A stretch of DNA of 64,000 nucleotides. Origin: Rhodanobacter sp. DHB23. GTDB lineage: Bacteria > Pseudomonadota > Gammaproteobacteria > Xanthomonadales > Rhodanobacteraceae. Within the stretch, counting starts at the first letter, position 1. Each line of letters opens with the position of its first letter. The translations under genes were made by a program, and so were the position numbers. Positions 1-8,413 of the stretch are shown piece by piece. Location of the stretch: the NCBI RefSeq assembly GCF_014842975.1, contig NZ_JACYXK010000023.1, positions 124,001 through 188,000 on the forward strand. The letters run 5' to 3'. The notes below the pieces were generated by a model that did no database searches, was not told the origin of the DNA, and saw nothing but the letters and a program-made list of their open reading frames with translations.

Positions 1-866
1 GCATGCACCACCGCAACGAGCGCAACGCGATCATCCAGCACGGCACCATGACCATGGTCCGGCGCAGCGCGCTGGAGGGCACCGGCGGCTGGTCGGAGTG
101 GACGATCTGCGAGGACGCCGAGCTCGGCCTGCGCCTGATGCATGCCGGCTACGAGCTGGTCTACGTGGACGAGCTGATGGGCAAGGGCCTCACGCCCGCC
201 GATTTCAAGGCGTACAAGAGCCAGCGCTACCGCTGGGCCTTCGGCGCGATGCAGATCCTCAAGGGCCGCTGGCGCTGGATGACGCAGAAGGGCCCGCTTT
301 CCGGCGGCCAGCGCTTCCACTTCCTTACCGGCTGGTTCAGCTGGTTCGCCGACGCGCTGCACCTGATCTTCACCCTGATGGCGCTGTTCTGGACCGCGGG
401 CATGGTGGCGTTCCCGCAGTACTTCAGCCTGCCGATGCAGCTGTTCCTGATCCCGGTGATCGGTTTCTTCTTCGCCAAGGCGATCTTCGGCATCGTGCTG
501 TACCGTGCCCGCGTGCCCTGCGGCTGGTACGACACGCTGATGGCCTCGCTGGCCAGCATGAGCCTCTCGCACGCCATCGCGCGCGGCATCCTGCACGGCC
601 TCACCCGCGAGAAGACCTCGTTCGTGGTGACCGCCAAGAGCCGGCGCATGGGCGGCAGCAGCTTCGCCGCCTTCGCGCCGGTGCGCGAGGAGCTGCTGAT
701 GGCGGTGGCGCTGACGCTGTGCATCGTCGGCATGGCGCACGGCTACGGCACGCGCTACATCGAAGGCACCTTGTGGATGTTCATCCTCGCCGCGCAGGCC
801 ATCCCCTACGTATCGGCCGTGATCGGCGCGTGGATCGCGCACAAGGCGGGCGACAAGGCCGGTTGA
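1..866 (+). CDS. Family 2 glycosyltransferase, C-terminal part (5' end outside window)
   Basis: Membrane-bound processive-type glycosyltransferase. The frame is open to the window edge, so the N-terminal half is missing and the first visible Met is probably internal. Visible are the acceptor-site segment CEDAELGL and the QRYRW form of the Q(Q/R)xRW motif that marks cellulose-synthase-like enzymes, followed by about six hydrophobic segments (FHFLTGWFSWFADALHLIF onwards) that would form the translocation channel in the inner membrane. Family knowledge suggests a beta-glucan synthase of the NdvB/BcsA type; the exact polymer cannot be told. The stop codon lies inside a perfect 11-bp hairpin (863-887). 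Confidence 0.8.
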   Translation, partial: MHHRNERNAIIQHGTMTMVRRSALEGTGGWSEWTICEDAELGLRLMHAGYELVYVDELMGKGLTPADFKAYKSQRYRWAFGAMQILKGRWRWMTQKGPLSGGQRFHFLTGWFSWFADALHLIFTLMALFWTAGMVAFPQYFSLPMQLFLIPVIGFFFAKAIFGIVLYRARVPCGWYDTLMASLASMSLSHAIARGILHGLTREKTSFVVTAKSRRMGGSSFAAFAPVREELLMAVALTLCIVGMAHGYGTRYIEGTLWMFILAAQAIPYVSAVIGAWIAHKAGDKAG

Positions 867-898
867 TATCGCCATGGGCGATATCAACAAATCAGGCA
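863..898 (+). repeat. Stop-codon hairpin with conserved tail, copy 1
   Basis: Perfect 11-bp inverted repeat (863-873 with 877-887, 3-nt loop) that contains the stop codon of the glycosyltransferase, followed by ACAAATCAGGCA. The same 12-base tail follows a hairpin of different sequence at the end of kdsD (minus strand, 27185-27222). Could act as a terminator or 3' stabiliser, but no strong T run follows. The rest of the gap to 1013 holds nothing else recognisable. Confidence 0.6.
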
Positions 899-1013
899 CG
901 GTGCTTTTGGGGGTCTTGATCTCCGCGCTGCCCCGGAAAGCGCCCGCTCCGTTCATATCCGCGCCGGGCGGCAGGCCCTATCATCCAGGCTTCCGTCCCC
1001 TGGATCTCCCGCG

Positions 1014-3365
1014 TTGCTGACCCGCCTCCGCTTGATCTTCCAGGCCTGCTGGCCCTGGCTGCGCATCCCGTTCTGGGTCTGCCTCGGCCTGTTCGTCGGT
1101 TTCGTGCTGCCATACACGCTGGTGCTGAACAAGCGCGTGCAGGAGCGTTTCAACGACCTGGTGTTCGCCGTGCCCACGCGCGTGTTCGCGCGGCCGCTGC
1201 CGCTGGCGGTGGGCGAGCCGATGACGGCGGAGACGCTGCAGCTCGAGCTCACCTTCGCCGGCTACACCCAGGACGGTGCGGGCCAGGTGGCGGGCAGTTG
1301 GACGATGAAGGGTTCGCGCTACACGATTTCCTCGCGCGGCTATGCCGGGCCGGAAGGCGGCGAACTGCCCAAGCGCATCGAGGTGGTGCTGGGCAAGGGC
1401 GCCATCGCGTCGGTGCGCGACCTCGGCAACGGCAGGCCCATCGAGCTCACTCACCTCGACCCGGCGCGCATCGCCACGGTGTACGGCGCCGACCAGGTGG
1501 ACCGGCGCATCGTGCACCTCGCCGACCTGCCGCCGCTGCTGGTGGGCGGCCTGCAGGCGGTCGAGGACCGCGACTTCAAGCACAACATCGGCATCGACTT
1601 CAGCGCGATCCTGCGCGCCACCTTCGCCAACCTGCGCGCCGGCCGCACCGTGCAGGGCGCCTCCACGCTGACCCAGCAGCTGGTGCGCAACCTGTTCCTC
1701 TCGCGCGAGCAGACCTTCAAGCGCAAGATCAACGAGGCGCTGATGTCGATGCTGCTGGAGATGCACTACAGCAAGGACCGCATCCTCGAGGCCTACGTCA
1801 ACGAAGTCTTCCTCGGCCAGCAGGGCGGCCAGGCGGTGCATGGCTTCGCCGCCGCCGCGGAGTTCTACTACGGCCGTCCGCTGCGCGACCTGCGCCCGCA
1901 GGAGGTCGCGATGCTGGTGGGTCTGGTGAAGGGCCCGAGCTACTACGACCCGCGCCGCTACCCGGACCGCGCGCTGACGCGGCGCAACCTGGTGCTGCAG
2001 GAGTTCGCCGACACCGGCCTGCTCAGCGCGGAGCAGGCCAAGGCCGCGCAGGCCACGCCGCTGGACGTGATCCAGAACGGCCAGCTGCCGCACAACCGCT
2101 TCCCCGCCTTCATGCAGCTGGTGCGCCAGCAGATCACCAGCGACTTCGACGAGGACACGCTGCGCGCGGGCAACCTGTCGATCTTCACCACGCTGGACCC
2201 GGCCGCGCAGCTCTACAGCGAGCAGGCCGTGGACGCGACGATGAAGAGCCTGGGCAAGCGCGCCGACCCGGTGCAGGCGGCCGGCGTGGTCACCGACGCG
2301 CACGACGGCAGCGTGCTGGCCATCGTGGGCAGCAAGTTCGCCGGCGACCAGGGCTTCAACCGCGCGCTGGATTCGCAGCGGCCGATCGGCTCCACCATCA
2401 AGCCCTTCGTCTACCTGGTGGCGCTGACCAATCCCTCGCGCTGGAACCTCGCCACCGCGCTGGACGACAGCCCGATCAGCATGCGCATGCAGAACGGCAC
2501 GCTGTGGGAACCGCACAACGACGACAACCAGAGCCACGGCATGGTGCCGATGGTGGAGGCGCTGGAGCAGTCGTGGAACCTCGCCAGCATCCGCCTCGGC
2601 CTCGCCGTGGGCCTGCCGCGCATCCGCGGTTTCCTGCAGTCCTTCGGCCTCGACAACGTCAACTCCGGGCCATCGCTGCTGATCGGCGCGCTGGACCTCT
2701 CGCCGCTGCAGGTGGCGCAGATGTACGAGTACATCGCCTCCGACGGCCACGCGCTGCCGCTGCTCGCCGTGCGCGGCGTGGTGGACGGCAACGGCAACAC
2801 CATCAAGCGCTACGAGGTGAAGACCGGCGCGGGCGAATACCAGCCGGCGGTGCGCCTGGTCACCTGGGCGATGCAGCAGGTGGCGCTGTACGGCACCGCG
2901 CATGCGCTGGGCGACTCCAGCCTCGCCCCGCTGCACGCCGCCGGCAAGACCGGTACCAGCAACGACCTGCGCGACAGCTGGTTCGCCGGCTTCACCGGCG
3001 ACCACCTGGCGGTGTTCTGGCTGGGCCGCGACGACAACAAGCCGGCCCACCTGTTCGGCGCCACCGGTGCGCTGCCGGTGTGGCGCAACCTGTTCGCCAG
3101 GCTGCCCACGCGGCCGCTGCCCAGCGCGCCGGGCGACGGCCTGCAGATGGCGTGGATCAATCCCGCCGACGGCAAGCCCACCGAGCCGCAGTGCACCGGC
3201 GCGAAGCAGGTGCCGGTGGTGGCGGGCTCGCTGCCGGACGACGTCGAGGGCTGCGGCTTCTGGCAGAGCCTGTTCGGTGGCGGCGGCCCGGCGGCCGCGT
3301 CGTCCAGCGCCGTCGCCAATCCCGCCGCGGTGCCCGTGGCAGCCCAACCTTCCAACGGAAACTGA
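1014..3365 (+). CDS. mrcB: Penicillin-binding protein 1B (bifunctional peptidoglycan synthase)
   Basis: Class A PBP of 783 aa that polymerises lipid II and cross-links peptidoglycan in the periplasm. One N-terminal membrane anchor (about residues 10-35) is followed by the UB2H-like region, the GT51 domain with catalytic Glu184 in AVEDRDF and the QGASTLTQQL motif, then the transpeptidase domain with SxxK at Ser460 (GSTIKPFVY), SWN and KTGT at about 645. Length is close to E. coli PBP1B (844 aa). The start chosen is TTG at 1014, because no ATG or GTG precedes the membrane anchor in a sensible place. The next gene starts 2 bp after the stop and is probably co-transcribed. Identification is secure; the start is less so. 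Confidence 0.93.
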   Translation: MLTRLRLIFQACWPWLRIPFWVCLGLFVGFVLPYTLVLNKRVQERFNDLVFAVPTRVFARPLPLAVGEPMTAETLQLELTFAGYTQDGAGQVAGSWTMKGSRYTISSRGYAGPEGGELPKRIEVVLGKGAIASVRDLGNGRPIELTHLDPARIATVYGADQVDRRIVHLADLPPLLVGGLQAVEDRDFKHNIGIDFSAILRATFANLRAGRTVQGASTLTQQLVRNLFLSREQTFKRKINEALMSMLLEMHYSKDRILEAYVNEVFLGQQGGQAVHGFAAAAEFYYGRPLRDLRPQEVAMLVGLVKGPSYYDPRRYPDRALTRRNLVLQEFADTGLLSAEQAKAAQATPLDVIQNGQLPHNRFPAFMQLVRQQITSDFDEDTLRAGNLSIFTTLDPAAQLYSEQAVDATMKSLGKRADPVQAAGVVTDAHDGSVLAIVGSKFAGDQGFNRALDSQRPIGSTIKPFVYLVALTNPSRWNLATALDDSPISMRMQNGTLWEPHNDDNQSHGMVPMVEALEQSWNLASIRLGLAVGLPRIRGFLQSFGLDNVNSGPSLLIGALDLSPLQVAQMYEYIASDGHALPLLAVRGVVDGNGNTIKRYEVKTGAGEYQPAVRLVTWAMQQVALYGTAHALGDSSLAPLHAAGKTGTSNDLRDSWFAGFTGDHLAVFWLGRDDNKPAHLFGATGALPVWRNLFARLPTRPLPSAPGDGLQMAWINPADGKPTEPQCTGAKQVPVVAGSLPDDVEGCGFWQSLFGGGGPAAASSSAVANPAAVPVAAQPSNGN

Positions 3366-3367
3366 GC

Positions 3368-3901
3368 ATGAGCTTCACCCATCGAATCCTGCGCGCGTGG
3401 TCCCTGTTGCCGGCGACGGCCTTGCTGGCGGCCTGCGCCACGCAGGCGCCGGTCGAAGCGCCGCCCAGGCATCCCGCGATGCAGCCCGCCGCCATGGTCG
3501 CGGCGATCCGTGCCGCGGGCGAGCGCGAACAGTCCGTGATCGCGGTGCAGCCGCTGGCCGATCCGGGCATCTCCGCCTGGCAGCAGGCCGCCGAAGCCAG
3601 CGTGCAGGCCGGCCATTACGACGCGGCCGCAGCCACGCTCGACCAGGCGATCAAGCAAAGCCCGAACTCGCCCGACCTGCTGCAGGACCGCGCTGAAGTG
3701 GCGGTGTACCAGCACAACTACGAGATGGCGCAGAAGCTCGCGCAGCAATCGTGGACGGTGGGCCCCAAGTTCGGCCCGCTGTGCGCGCGCAACTGGGAAA
3801 CCATCGCGCAGCTGCGCCGGCAGGCCGGCGACGATGCCGGCTTCGACTCCGCGGAGAAGTGGCTGCCGAAGTGCCACGTGCAGGGCGTCAACCGGTTCTG
3901 A
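3368..3901 (+). CDS. Small TPR-like lipoprotein downstream of mrcB
   Basis: 177-aa predicted lipoprotein. The signal peptide ends in the lipobox LAAC, with Cys23 as lipidation site. The C-terminal half (from about residue 75) has helical repeats resembling tetratricopeptide units (AGHYDAAAATLDQAIKQSPNSPDLL). It starts 2 bp after mrcB, so a role as partner or regulator of PBP1B, in the manner of outer-membrane LpoB, is a reasonable inference, but the sequence is not recognisably LpoB. The start ATG at 3368 gives a canonical signal peptide. Confidence 0.8.
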   Translation: MSFTHRILRAWSLLPATALLAACATQAPVEAPPRHPAMQPAAMVAAIRAAGEREQSVIAVQPLADPGISAWQQAAEASVQAGHYDAAAATLDQAIKQSPNSPDLLQDRAEVAVYQHNYEMAQKLAQQSWTVGPKFGPLCARNWETIAQLRRQAGDDAGFDSAEKWLPKCHVQGVNRF

Positions 3902-4334
3902 CCCGTCCCGCGGCGCCATGGCGCCGCGCCTGCGGGAGGCCGTTCCAGGCCGGAACCACGGCCGTCACGCCCGCGGGAAGGCCGCATTTCAATTTTCCGC
4001 CCCTCAAACGTCTAACTCCCCGAGACGGGTCGTAGTGTGCCGCTGCGGCTGCCGATGGCCAGGGTATCCCGGGCCGTCGCCGCCGTCCGCGGCGCTCCGC
4101 AACAGGACGGGGCGTCCGCGGGACACGCCGCCGACCCGACGGTTGGAGTGGTATGCATGCCTTGCCCCGCAAGCATGCAGGTCTGCGTCGGGAGGACGCC
4201 TTTCCGGCAACCCGGCGGTGCCCCCGCGCCGCCGGGTTGCCGGAGGACTTGCGCCGCTCCGGAGCGCGGGCTGCCGTCGCATGCCTTGCGCGAAACCGGT
4301 TTGCCGCATGCAGGCGCTGGGCGATACTGCGGCG
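3902..4334. other. 433-bp intergenic region with two perfect hairpins
   Basis: No convincing gene. Just after the lipoprotein stop is a perfect 20-bp palindrome (3909-3928, core CGGCGCCATGGCGCCG) that may end the mrcB transcript, although no T run follows. Further on is a perfect 16-bp stem with a 10-base loop (4203-4218 with 4229-4244), about 90 bp before the helicase start. A short dyad GCATGC..GCATGC lies near 4153-4176. Confidence 0.6.
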
Positions 4335-6263
4335 ATGATAGCTTCCGATGACACGCGGCCCGACCGCGTTGCCGCGCTGCTGGGTGCCGATGGGCCGTTC
4401 GTGCGCGAGTTGCCGAACTTCGCGCCGCGCGCCGCGCAGCAGGCGATGGCCGAGGCGGTGGCGCAGGCCATCGCCGGGCGCGAGACGCTGATCGCCGAGG
4501 CCGGCACCGGCACCGGCAAGACCTACGCCTACCTCGTGCCCGCGCTGCTCTCGGGCGAGCGCGTGATCGTCTCCACCGGCACCAAGGCGCTGCAGGACCA
4601 GCTGTATTTCCGCGACCTGCCGAAAGTGGTCTCGGTGCTTGGCATGCGGCTGAAGACGGCGTTGCTGAAAGGACGCGCGAACTACCTCTGTCTGTACCGG
4701 CTCGACCAGACGGTGCGCGAGGGCGCCAGCTTCGACAAGCCGCAGGCCGCGCAGCTGGCGACGATACGCGCATGGTCGGCGCGCACGCGGCGCGGCGACC
4801 GCATGGAACTGGCCGAGGTGCCGGAGGAATCGCCGCTGTGGCCGCGCGTCACCTCCACGCCGGAGAACTGCCTGGGCGTGGAGTGCCCGTTCTACGACGA
4901 CTGCCACGTGGTCAAGGCGCGCCGCGAGGCGCAGGAAGCCGACCTCGTGGTGGTGAACCACCACCTGCTGTTCGCCGACCTCGCGCTCAAGCAGGAAGGC
5001 TTCGGCGAGATCCTGCCCGGCGCGGCGGCCTTCGTCCTCGACGAGGCGCACCAGGTGCCCGAACTCGCCGGGCAGTTCTTCTCGCAAAGCGTGAGCGCGC
5101 GCCAGCTCGCCGACCTCGCGCAGGACGCCTTGCGCGAATGCAGCGGCGTCACCGGCGCCATCGGCCTGCTGCTGGAGCCGGTGGAAGCCTTGCAGGATGC
5201 CTTGCGCAAGCTGCGCCTCGCCATGGATCCGCTGCCGCCGCGCGGCACGTTCGCGGCGCTGGAGGCCGCGGGCGAGGTGCGCGATGGCCTGCATGAAACC
5301 GGCGAACTGCTGGCCACGCTCGCCGACCTGCTGGCCTCGCAGGCCGAACGCTCGCGCGGCTTCGCCAATGTGTACGAGCGTGCGGCGATGCTGGCCGAAC
5401 GTCTGGATCGCATCCTCGAACAGACGTCCGAACGCGACGTGCGCTGGTACGAACTCTTCCCGCGCGGTTTCGCGCTGCACGCCACGCCGCTGGACCTCGC
5501 CGCACCGCTGCGTGCGATGCGCGAGCGCAGCGAGGCCGCCTGGGTGTTCACCTCGGCCACGCTGTCGGTGGCCGGCCGGTTCGAGCATTTCGCGCGCCAG
5601 CTCGGCCTGGACGAACCGCAGGCGCTGCTGCTGGAAAGCCCGTTCGACTATGCGGAACAGGCGCTGTGCTACCTGCCCGACGGCCTGCCCGATCCCGCCG
5701 CGCGCGACTACACCGAGCGCGTGCTCGACGCCGTGCTGCCGGTGCTGCATGCATCGAACGGTCGCGCCTTCCTGCTGTTCACCTCGCATCGCGCCTTGCG
5801 CCGCGCCGCCGAGCTGCTGGCCGAGCGCGTGCCGTGGCCGCTGTTCGTGCAGGGCACGGCGCCGCGCCACCAGCTGCTGGAGGAGTTCCGCCATTCCGGC
5901 CATGGAGTGCTGCTCGGCGCGGCGAGTTTCTGGGAGGGCGTGGACGTGGCCGGCGACGCGCTCAGCGTGGTGGTGATCGACAAGCTGCCGTTCGCCGCGC
6001 CGGACGATCCGGTGCTGGTGGCGCGGCTGGAGGCGTTGGAGCAGCAGGGCATCAACCCCTTCATGGGCTGGCAGGTGCCCGCCGCGGCCATCGCGCTGAA
6101 GCAGGGCGCCGGCCGGCTGATCCGCAGCGTCACCGACCGCGGCGTGCTGGTGCTGTGCGATCCGCGCATCGCCAGCAAGAACTACGGCAAGCTGTTCCTC
6201 GCCAGCCTGCCACCGATGCCGCGTACCCGGGATCTTGGCGATGTGCAGGCGTTCTTCGCTTGA
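4335..6263 (+). CDS. yoaA: ATP-dependent DNA helicase of the DinG/XPD group (YoaA type)
   Basis: 642-aa superfamily 2 helicase with an iron-sulfur cluster; family members unwind damaged or forked DNA 5' to 3' and YoaA works with the DNA polymerase III chi subunit. Walker A is AGTGTGKT with Lys62, Walker B/DEAH is LDEAH with Asp236. Four cysteines at about 119, 179, 184 and 190 (NYLC, ENC, VEC, DDC) match the 4Fe-4S ligands of the family. The C-terminal helicase domain contains GASFWEGVD and the QGAGRLIRS motif VI. ATG 4335 was chosen because it gives the family length (E. coli YoaA 636 aa); the frame is open further upstream but without homology. Confidence 0.9.
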   Translation: MIASDDTRPDRVAALLGADGPFVRELPNFAPRAAQQAMAEAVAQAIAGRETLIAEAGTGTGKTYAYLVPALLSGERVIVSTGTKALQDQLYFRDLPKVVSVLGMRLKTALLKGRANYLCLYRLDQTVREGASFDKPQAAQLATIRAWSARTRRGDRMELAEVPEESPLWPRVTSTPENCLGVECPFYDDCHVVKARREAQEADLVVVNHHLLFADLALKQEGFGEILPGAAAFVLDEAHQVPELAGQFFSQSVSARQLADLAQDALRECSGVTGAIGLLLEPVEALQDALRKLRLAMDPLPPRGTFAALEAAGEVRDGLHETGELLATLADLLASQAERSRGFANVYERAAMLAERLDRILEQTSERDVRWYELFPRGFALHATPLDLAAPLRAMRERSEAAWVFTSATLSVAGRFEHFARQLGLDEPQALLLESPFDYAEQALCYLPDGLPDPAARDYTERVLDAVLPVLHASNGRAFLLFTSHRALRRAAELLAERVPWPLFVQGTAPRHQLLEEFRHSGHGVLLGAASFWEGVDVAGDALSVVVIDKLPFAAPDDPVLVARLEALEQQGINPFMGWQVPAAAIALKQGAGRLIRSVTDRGVLVLCDPRIASKNYGKLFLASLPPMPRTRDLGDVQAFFA

Positions 6264-6458
6264 AAGCCCCTCTCCCGCTTGCGGACGCGGGGAAGGGCCA
6301 TGGATGGCCCTGCTTTGAGGAGCGAGGAAGAGCAGTTGGGGAGAGGGGCTTTTGCTTGTGGCGACAACCCGGCCAGCACGCGCCCTCTCCCCCGGCCCCT
6401 CTCCCACAAGTGGGAGAGGGGAGCAAAGCGTGCATTGCGAACTCCAGGAACCCGCCGC
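6264..6458. repeat. Cluster of palindromic repeats
   Basis: Gap between the helicase and the NTF2-like gene, filled by repeats. It starts with a degenerate CCCCTCTCCCGC element (from 6267), then a 16-base palindrome GGGCCATGGATGGCCC (6295-6310) followed by TTGAGGAGCGAGGAAG (6315-6330), which recurs inverted inside the MITE-like element at 6994-7031. A clean 12-bp stem CCCCTCTCCCAC/GTGGGAGAGGGG sits at 6396-6421. The last element may serve as terminator. Confidence 0.7.
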
Positions 6459-6875
6459 ATGAACCACGAGCCCGACCTGCGCACCGATCCCGCCTTGCTC
6501 TCCGTGCAGGAGGAGCTGCGCCAGCGCGAACCGATCTTCCATCGCCCGGAATTCGGCACGACGCGCACAGACCATCTCGCGATGACGGCGGAGGATTTCT
6601 GGGAGGTGGGCGCCTCCGGCAACCGCTACAGCCGCGAGCATGTGCTCGACGTGCTCGACGAACGCCGGCGCGATCCGCAGCCCGACCCGTGGGAGACTTC
6701 CGATTTCCACTGCCGCCAGCTTGCCGAAGCGGTCTACCTGCTCACCTACACCCTGCGCCAGGACGCGCGCGTGACGCGCCGCGCCACGATCTGGCGGCGC
6801 GATGCAGGCGGCTGGAAGATCGTGTTCCATCAGGGCACGATGGTGGCGGACACGCAGCTAAGAGCCTGTTTATGA
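6459..6875 (+). CDS. NTF2-like (DUF4440-type) protein
   Basis: 138-aa protein whose C-terminal half resembles DUF4440/SnoaL-like folds: an early AEDFWEVGASG segment, then AEAVYLLTYTLRQ and RRATIWRRDAGGWKIVFHQGT, which is the usual final strand of the family. Substrate and role are unknown. Start ATG 6459 removes repeat-derived sequence upstream. The last four residues (RACL) and the stop codon are supplied by the terminal inverted repeat of the adjacent MITE-like element, so the native C-terminus may have been different. Confidence 0.7.
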   Translation: MNHEPDLRTDPALLSVQEELRQREPIFHRPEFGTTRTDHLAMTAEDFWEVGASGNRYSREHVLDVLDERRRDPQPDPWETSDFHCRQLAEAVYLLTYTLRQDARVTRRATIWRRDAGGWKIVFHQGTMVADTQLRACL

Positions 6876-7173
6876 TCTCCACATGGCCCGCGCTGCCTTG
6901 CATTGGCCGTCAGGTGGTAGTGCGTGGCGCCGCGCCTGACTGGCCGTCAGGTCAAGCCGCGCGCTGCCGCATGGCGGCTAATGCAAGGCAACCCTTCCTC
7001 GCTCCTCAAGGCCGAGTCCATCCATGGACTCTCCCCGCGTGCGGGCCGGGTCTGTTTGCCAACATTCCAGCGTCATCACTCGGTCGTGGACGGACGTCCA
7101 CTCTCTCGTTCTTCCTTGGCCTGCGCGCAAACAGTTCCCGGCGCGGGCCATGCGGAGATCATAAACAGGCTCT
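6861..7173. mobile_element. MITE-like element, 313 bp, with 33-bp terminal inverted repeats
   Basis: The ends 6861-6893 and 7141-7173 are inverted copies with 32 of 33 bases matching; both begin AGAGCCTGTTTATGATC. Each end lies at a TA dinucleotide (6859-6860 and 7173-7174), which could be a target duplication, though the right one overlaps the last repeat base. There is no transposase frame. Inside are nested arms (6892-6914 against about 6971-6992), a small hairpin near 6936-6951 and the palindrome GAGTCCATCCATGGACTC (7014-7031). It overlaps the end of the NTF2-like gene and stops 9 bp before lldD. Confidence 0.7.
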
Positions 7174-7182
7174 AGCATCGCC

Positions 7183-8319
7183 ATGATCATTTCCTCCGCC
7201 CTCGACTACCGCGTCGCCGCGCAGCGTCGGCTGCCGCCGTTCCTGTTCCACTACATCGACGGTGGCGCCTACGACGAGCAGACCCTGCGTCGGAACGTGG
7301 AAGACCTGCGCAGCCTCGCGCTGCGCCAGCGCGTGCTCGGGGAGGTCGGCGAGGTCGATCTCTCCACCGAGCTGTTCGGCGAGCAGCTGAGCCTGCCGGT
7401 GGCGCTGGCGCCGGTGGGCCTCACCGGCATGTATGCGCGGCGAGGCGAGGTGCAGGCGGCGCGCGCGGCGGCGGCGAAGGGCGTGCCGTTCACCCTGTCC
7501 ACGGTGTCGGTGTGCCCGATCGAGGAAGTGCAGGCGCAGGTGTCGCGACCGATCTGGTTCCAGCTTTACGTGCTGCGCGACCGCGCCTTCATGAAGAACG
7601 TGCTGGACCGCGCCTGGGCCGCCGGCGTGCGTACCCTGGTGTTCACCGTGGACATGCCGGTGCCGGGCGCGCGCTACCGCGATGCGCACTCGGGCATGTC
7701 CGGCCCGCACGCCGCGTTGCGCCGCGTGTGGCAGGCGGTGTGCCATCCGCGCTGGTCGTGGGACGTGGGCCTGCTGGGCCGTCCGCACGACCTCGGCAAC
7801 GTGTCGGCCTACCTCGGCCATCGCATCGGGCTGGAGGATTACATCGGCTGGCTGGGCAAGAATTTCGACCCCTCGATCGGCTGGCGCGACCTGGAATGGA
7901 TACGCGAATCCTGGAAGGGCGCGATGCTGATCAAGGGCATCCTCGATCCGCAGGACGCGAAGGAAGCCGTGCGCTTCGGCGCGGACGGCATCGTGGTGTC
8001 GAACCACGGCGGGCGCCAGCTCGACGGTGTGCTGTCGTCCGCACGTGCGCTGCCGGCGATCGCCGACGCGGTGAAGGGCGAGTTGAAGATCCTCGCCGAT
8101 TCCGGCGTGCGCAGCGGCCTCGACGTGGTGCGCATGCTGGCGCTGGGCGCCGACGGCGTGCTGCTGGGGCGCGCCTTCGTCTATGCGCTGGCCGCAAACG
8201 GCGAGCGGGGCGTGGCCCATCTGCTCGATTTGATCGCCAGCGAAATGCGCGTGGCGATGACGCTGACCGGCGCGAAGTCGCTGGCCGGCATCTCGCGCGA
8301 CAGCCTCGCCATCGCATAA
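7183..8319 (+). CDS. lldD: FMN-dependent L-lactate dehydrogenase
   Basis: 378-aa flavoprotein of the alpha-hydroxy-acid dehydrogenase family; oxidises L-lactate to pyruvate and passes electrons to the respiratory chain at the inner membrane. Tyr24 in [10 protein letters not shown], the catalytic His275 in SNHGGRQLD, and the FMN-binding DSGVRSG and GRAFVY segments are all present and positioned as in E. coli LldD (His275). No lactate permease or lldR is adjacent. Only 9 bp separate the start from the MITE-like element and no good ribosome binding site is visible, so transcription and translation signals must come from that element or from upstream. A related L-2-hydroxyacid oxidase is the main alternative. 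Confidence 0.9.
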   Translation: MIISSALDYRVAAQRRLPPFLFHYIDGGAYDEQTLRRNVEDLRSLALRQRVLGEVGEVDLSTELFGEQLSLPVALAPVGLTGMYARRGEVQAARAAAAKGVPFTLSTVSVCPIEEVQAQVSRPIWFQLYVLRDRAFMKNVLDRAWAAGVRTLVFTVDMPVPGARYRDAHSGMSGPHAALRRVWQAVCHPRWSWDVGLLGRPHDLGNVSAYLGHRIGLEDYIGWLGKNFDPSIGWRDLEWIRESWKGAMLIKGILDPQDAKEAVRFGADGIVVSNHGGRQLDGVLSSARALPAIADAVKGELKILADSGVRSGLDVVRMLALGADGVLLGRAFVYALAANGERGVAHLLDLIASEMRVAMTLTGAKSLAGISRDSLAIA

Positions 8320-8413
8320 AAGCCACACAACGTCCCGGCCGCCACCCGCAGGCGCCCGCGCCAGGGCATCGTGGATTGCTGTGATGCAGGCTCCGAATCG
8401 AAGGAGCCGGGAC

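Noticed and set aside
981-3347. 788-aa open frame opposite mrcB, and similar long antisense frames opposite purL, yoaA, ptsI and others
   Set aside because: Low-complexity Arg/Ala/His/Val-rich translations typical of shadow frames in GC-rich coding DNA; the sense genes are certain.
6861-7173. Intact insertion sequence
   Set aside because: 313 bp with no transposase frame; only a MITE-like remnant or non-autonomous element can be supported.
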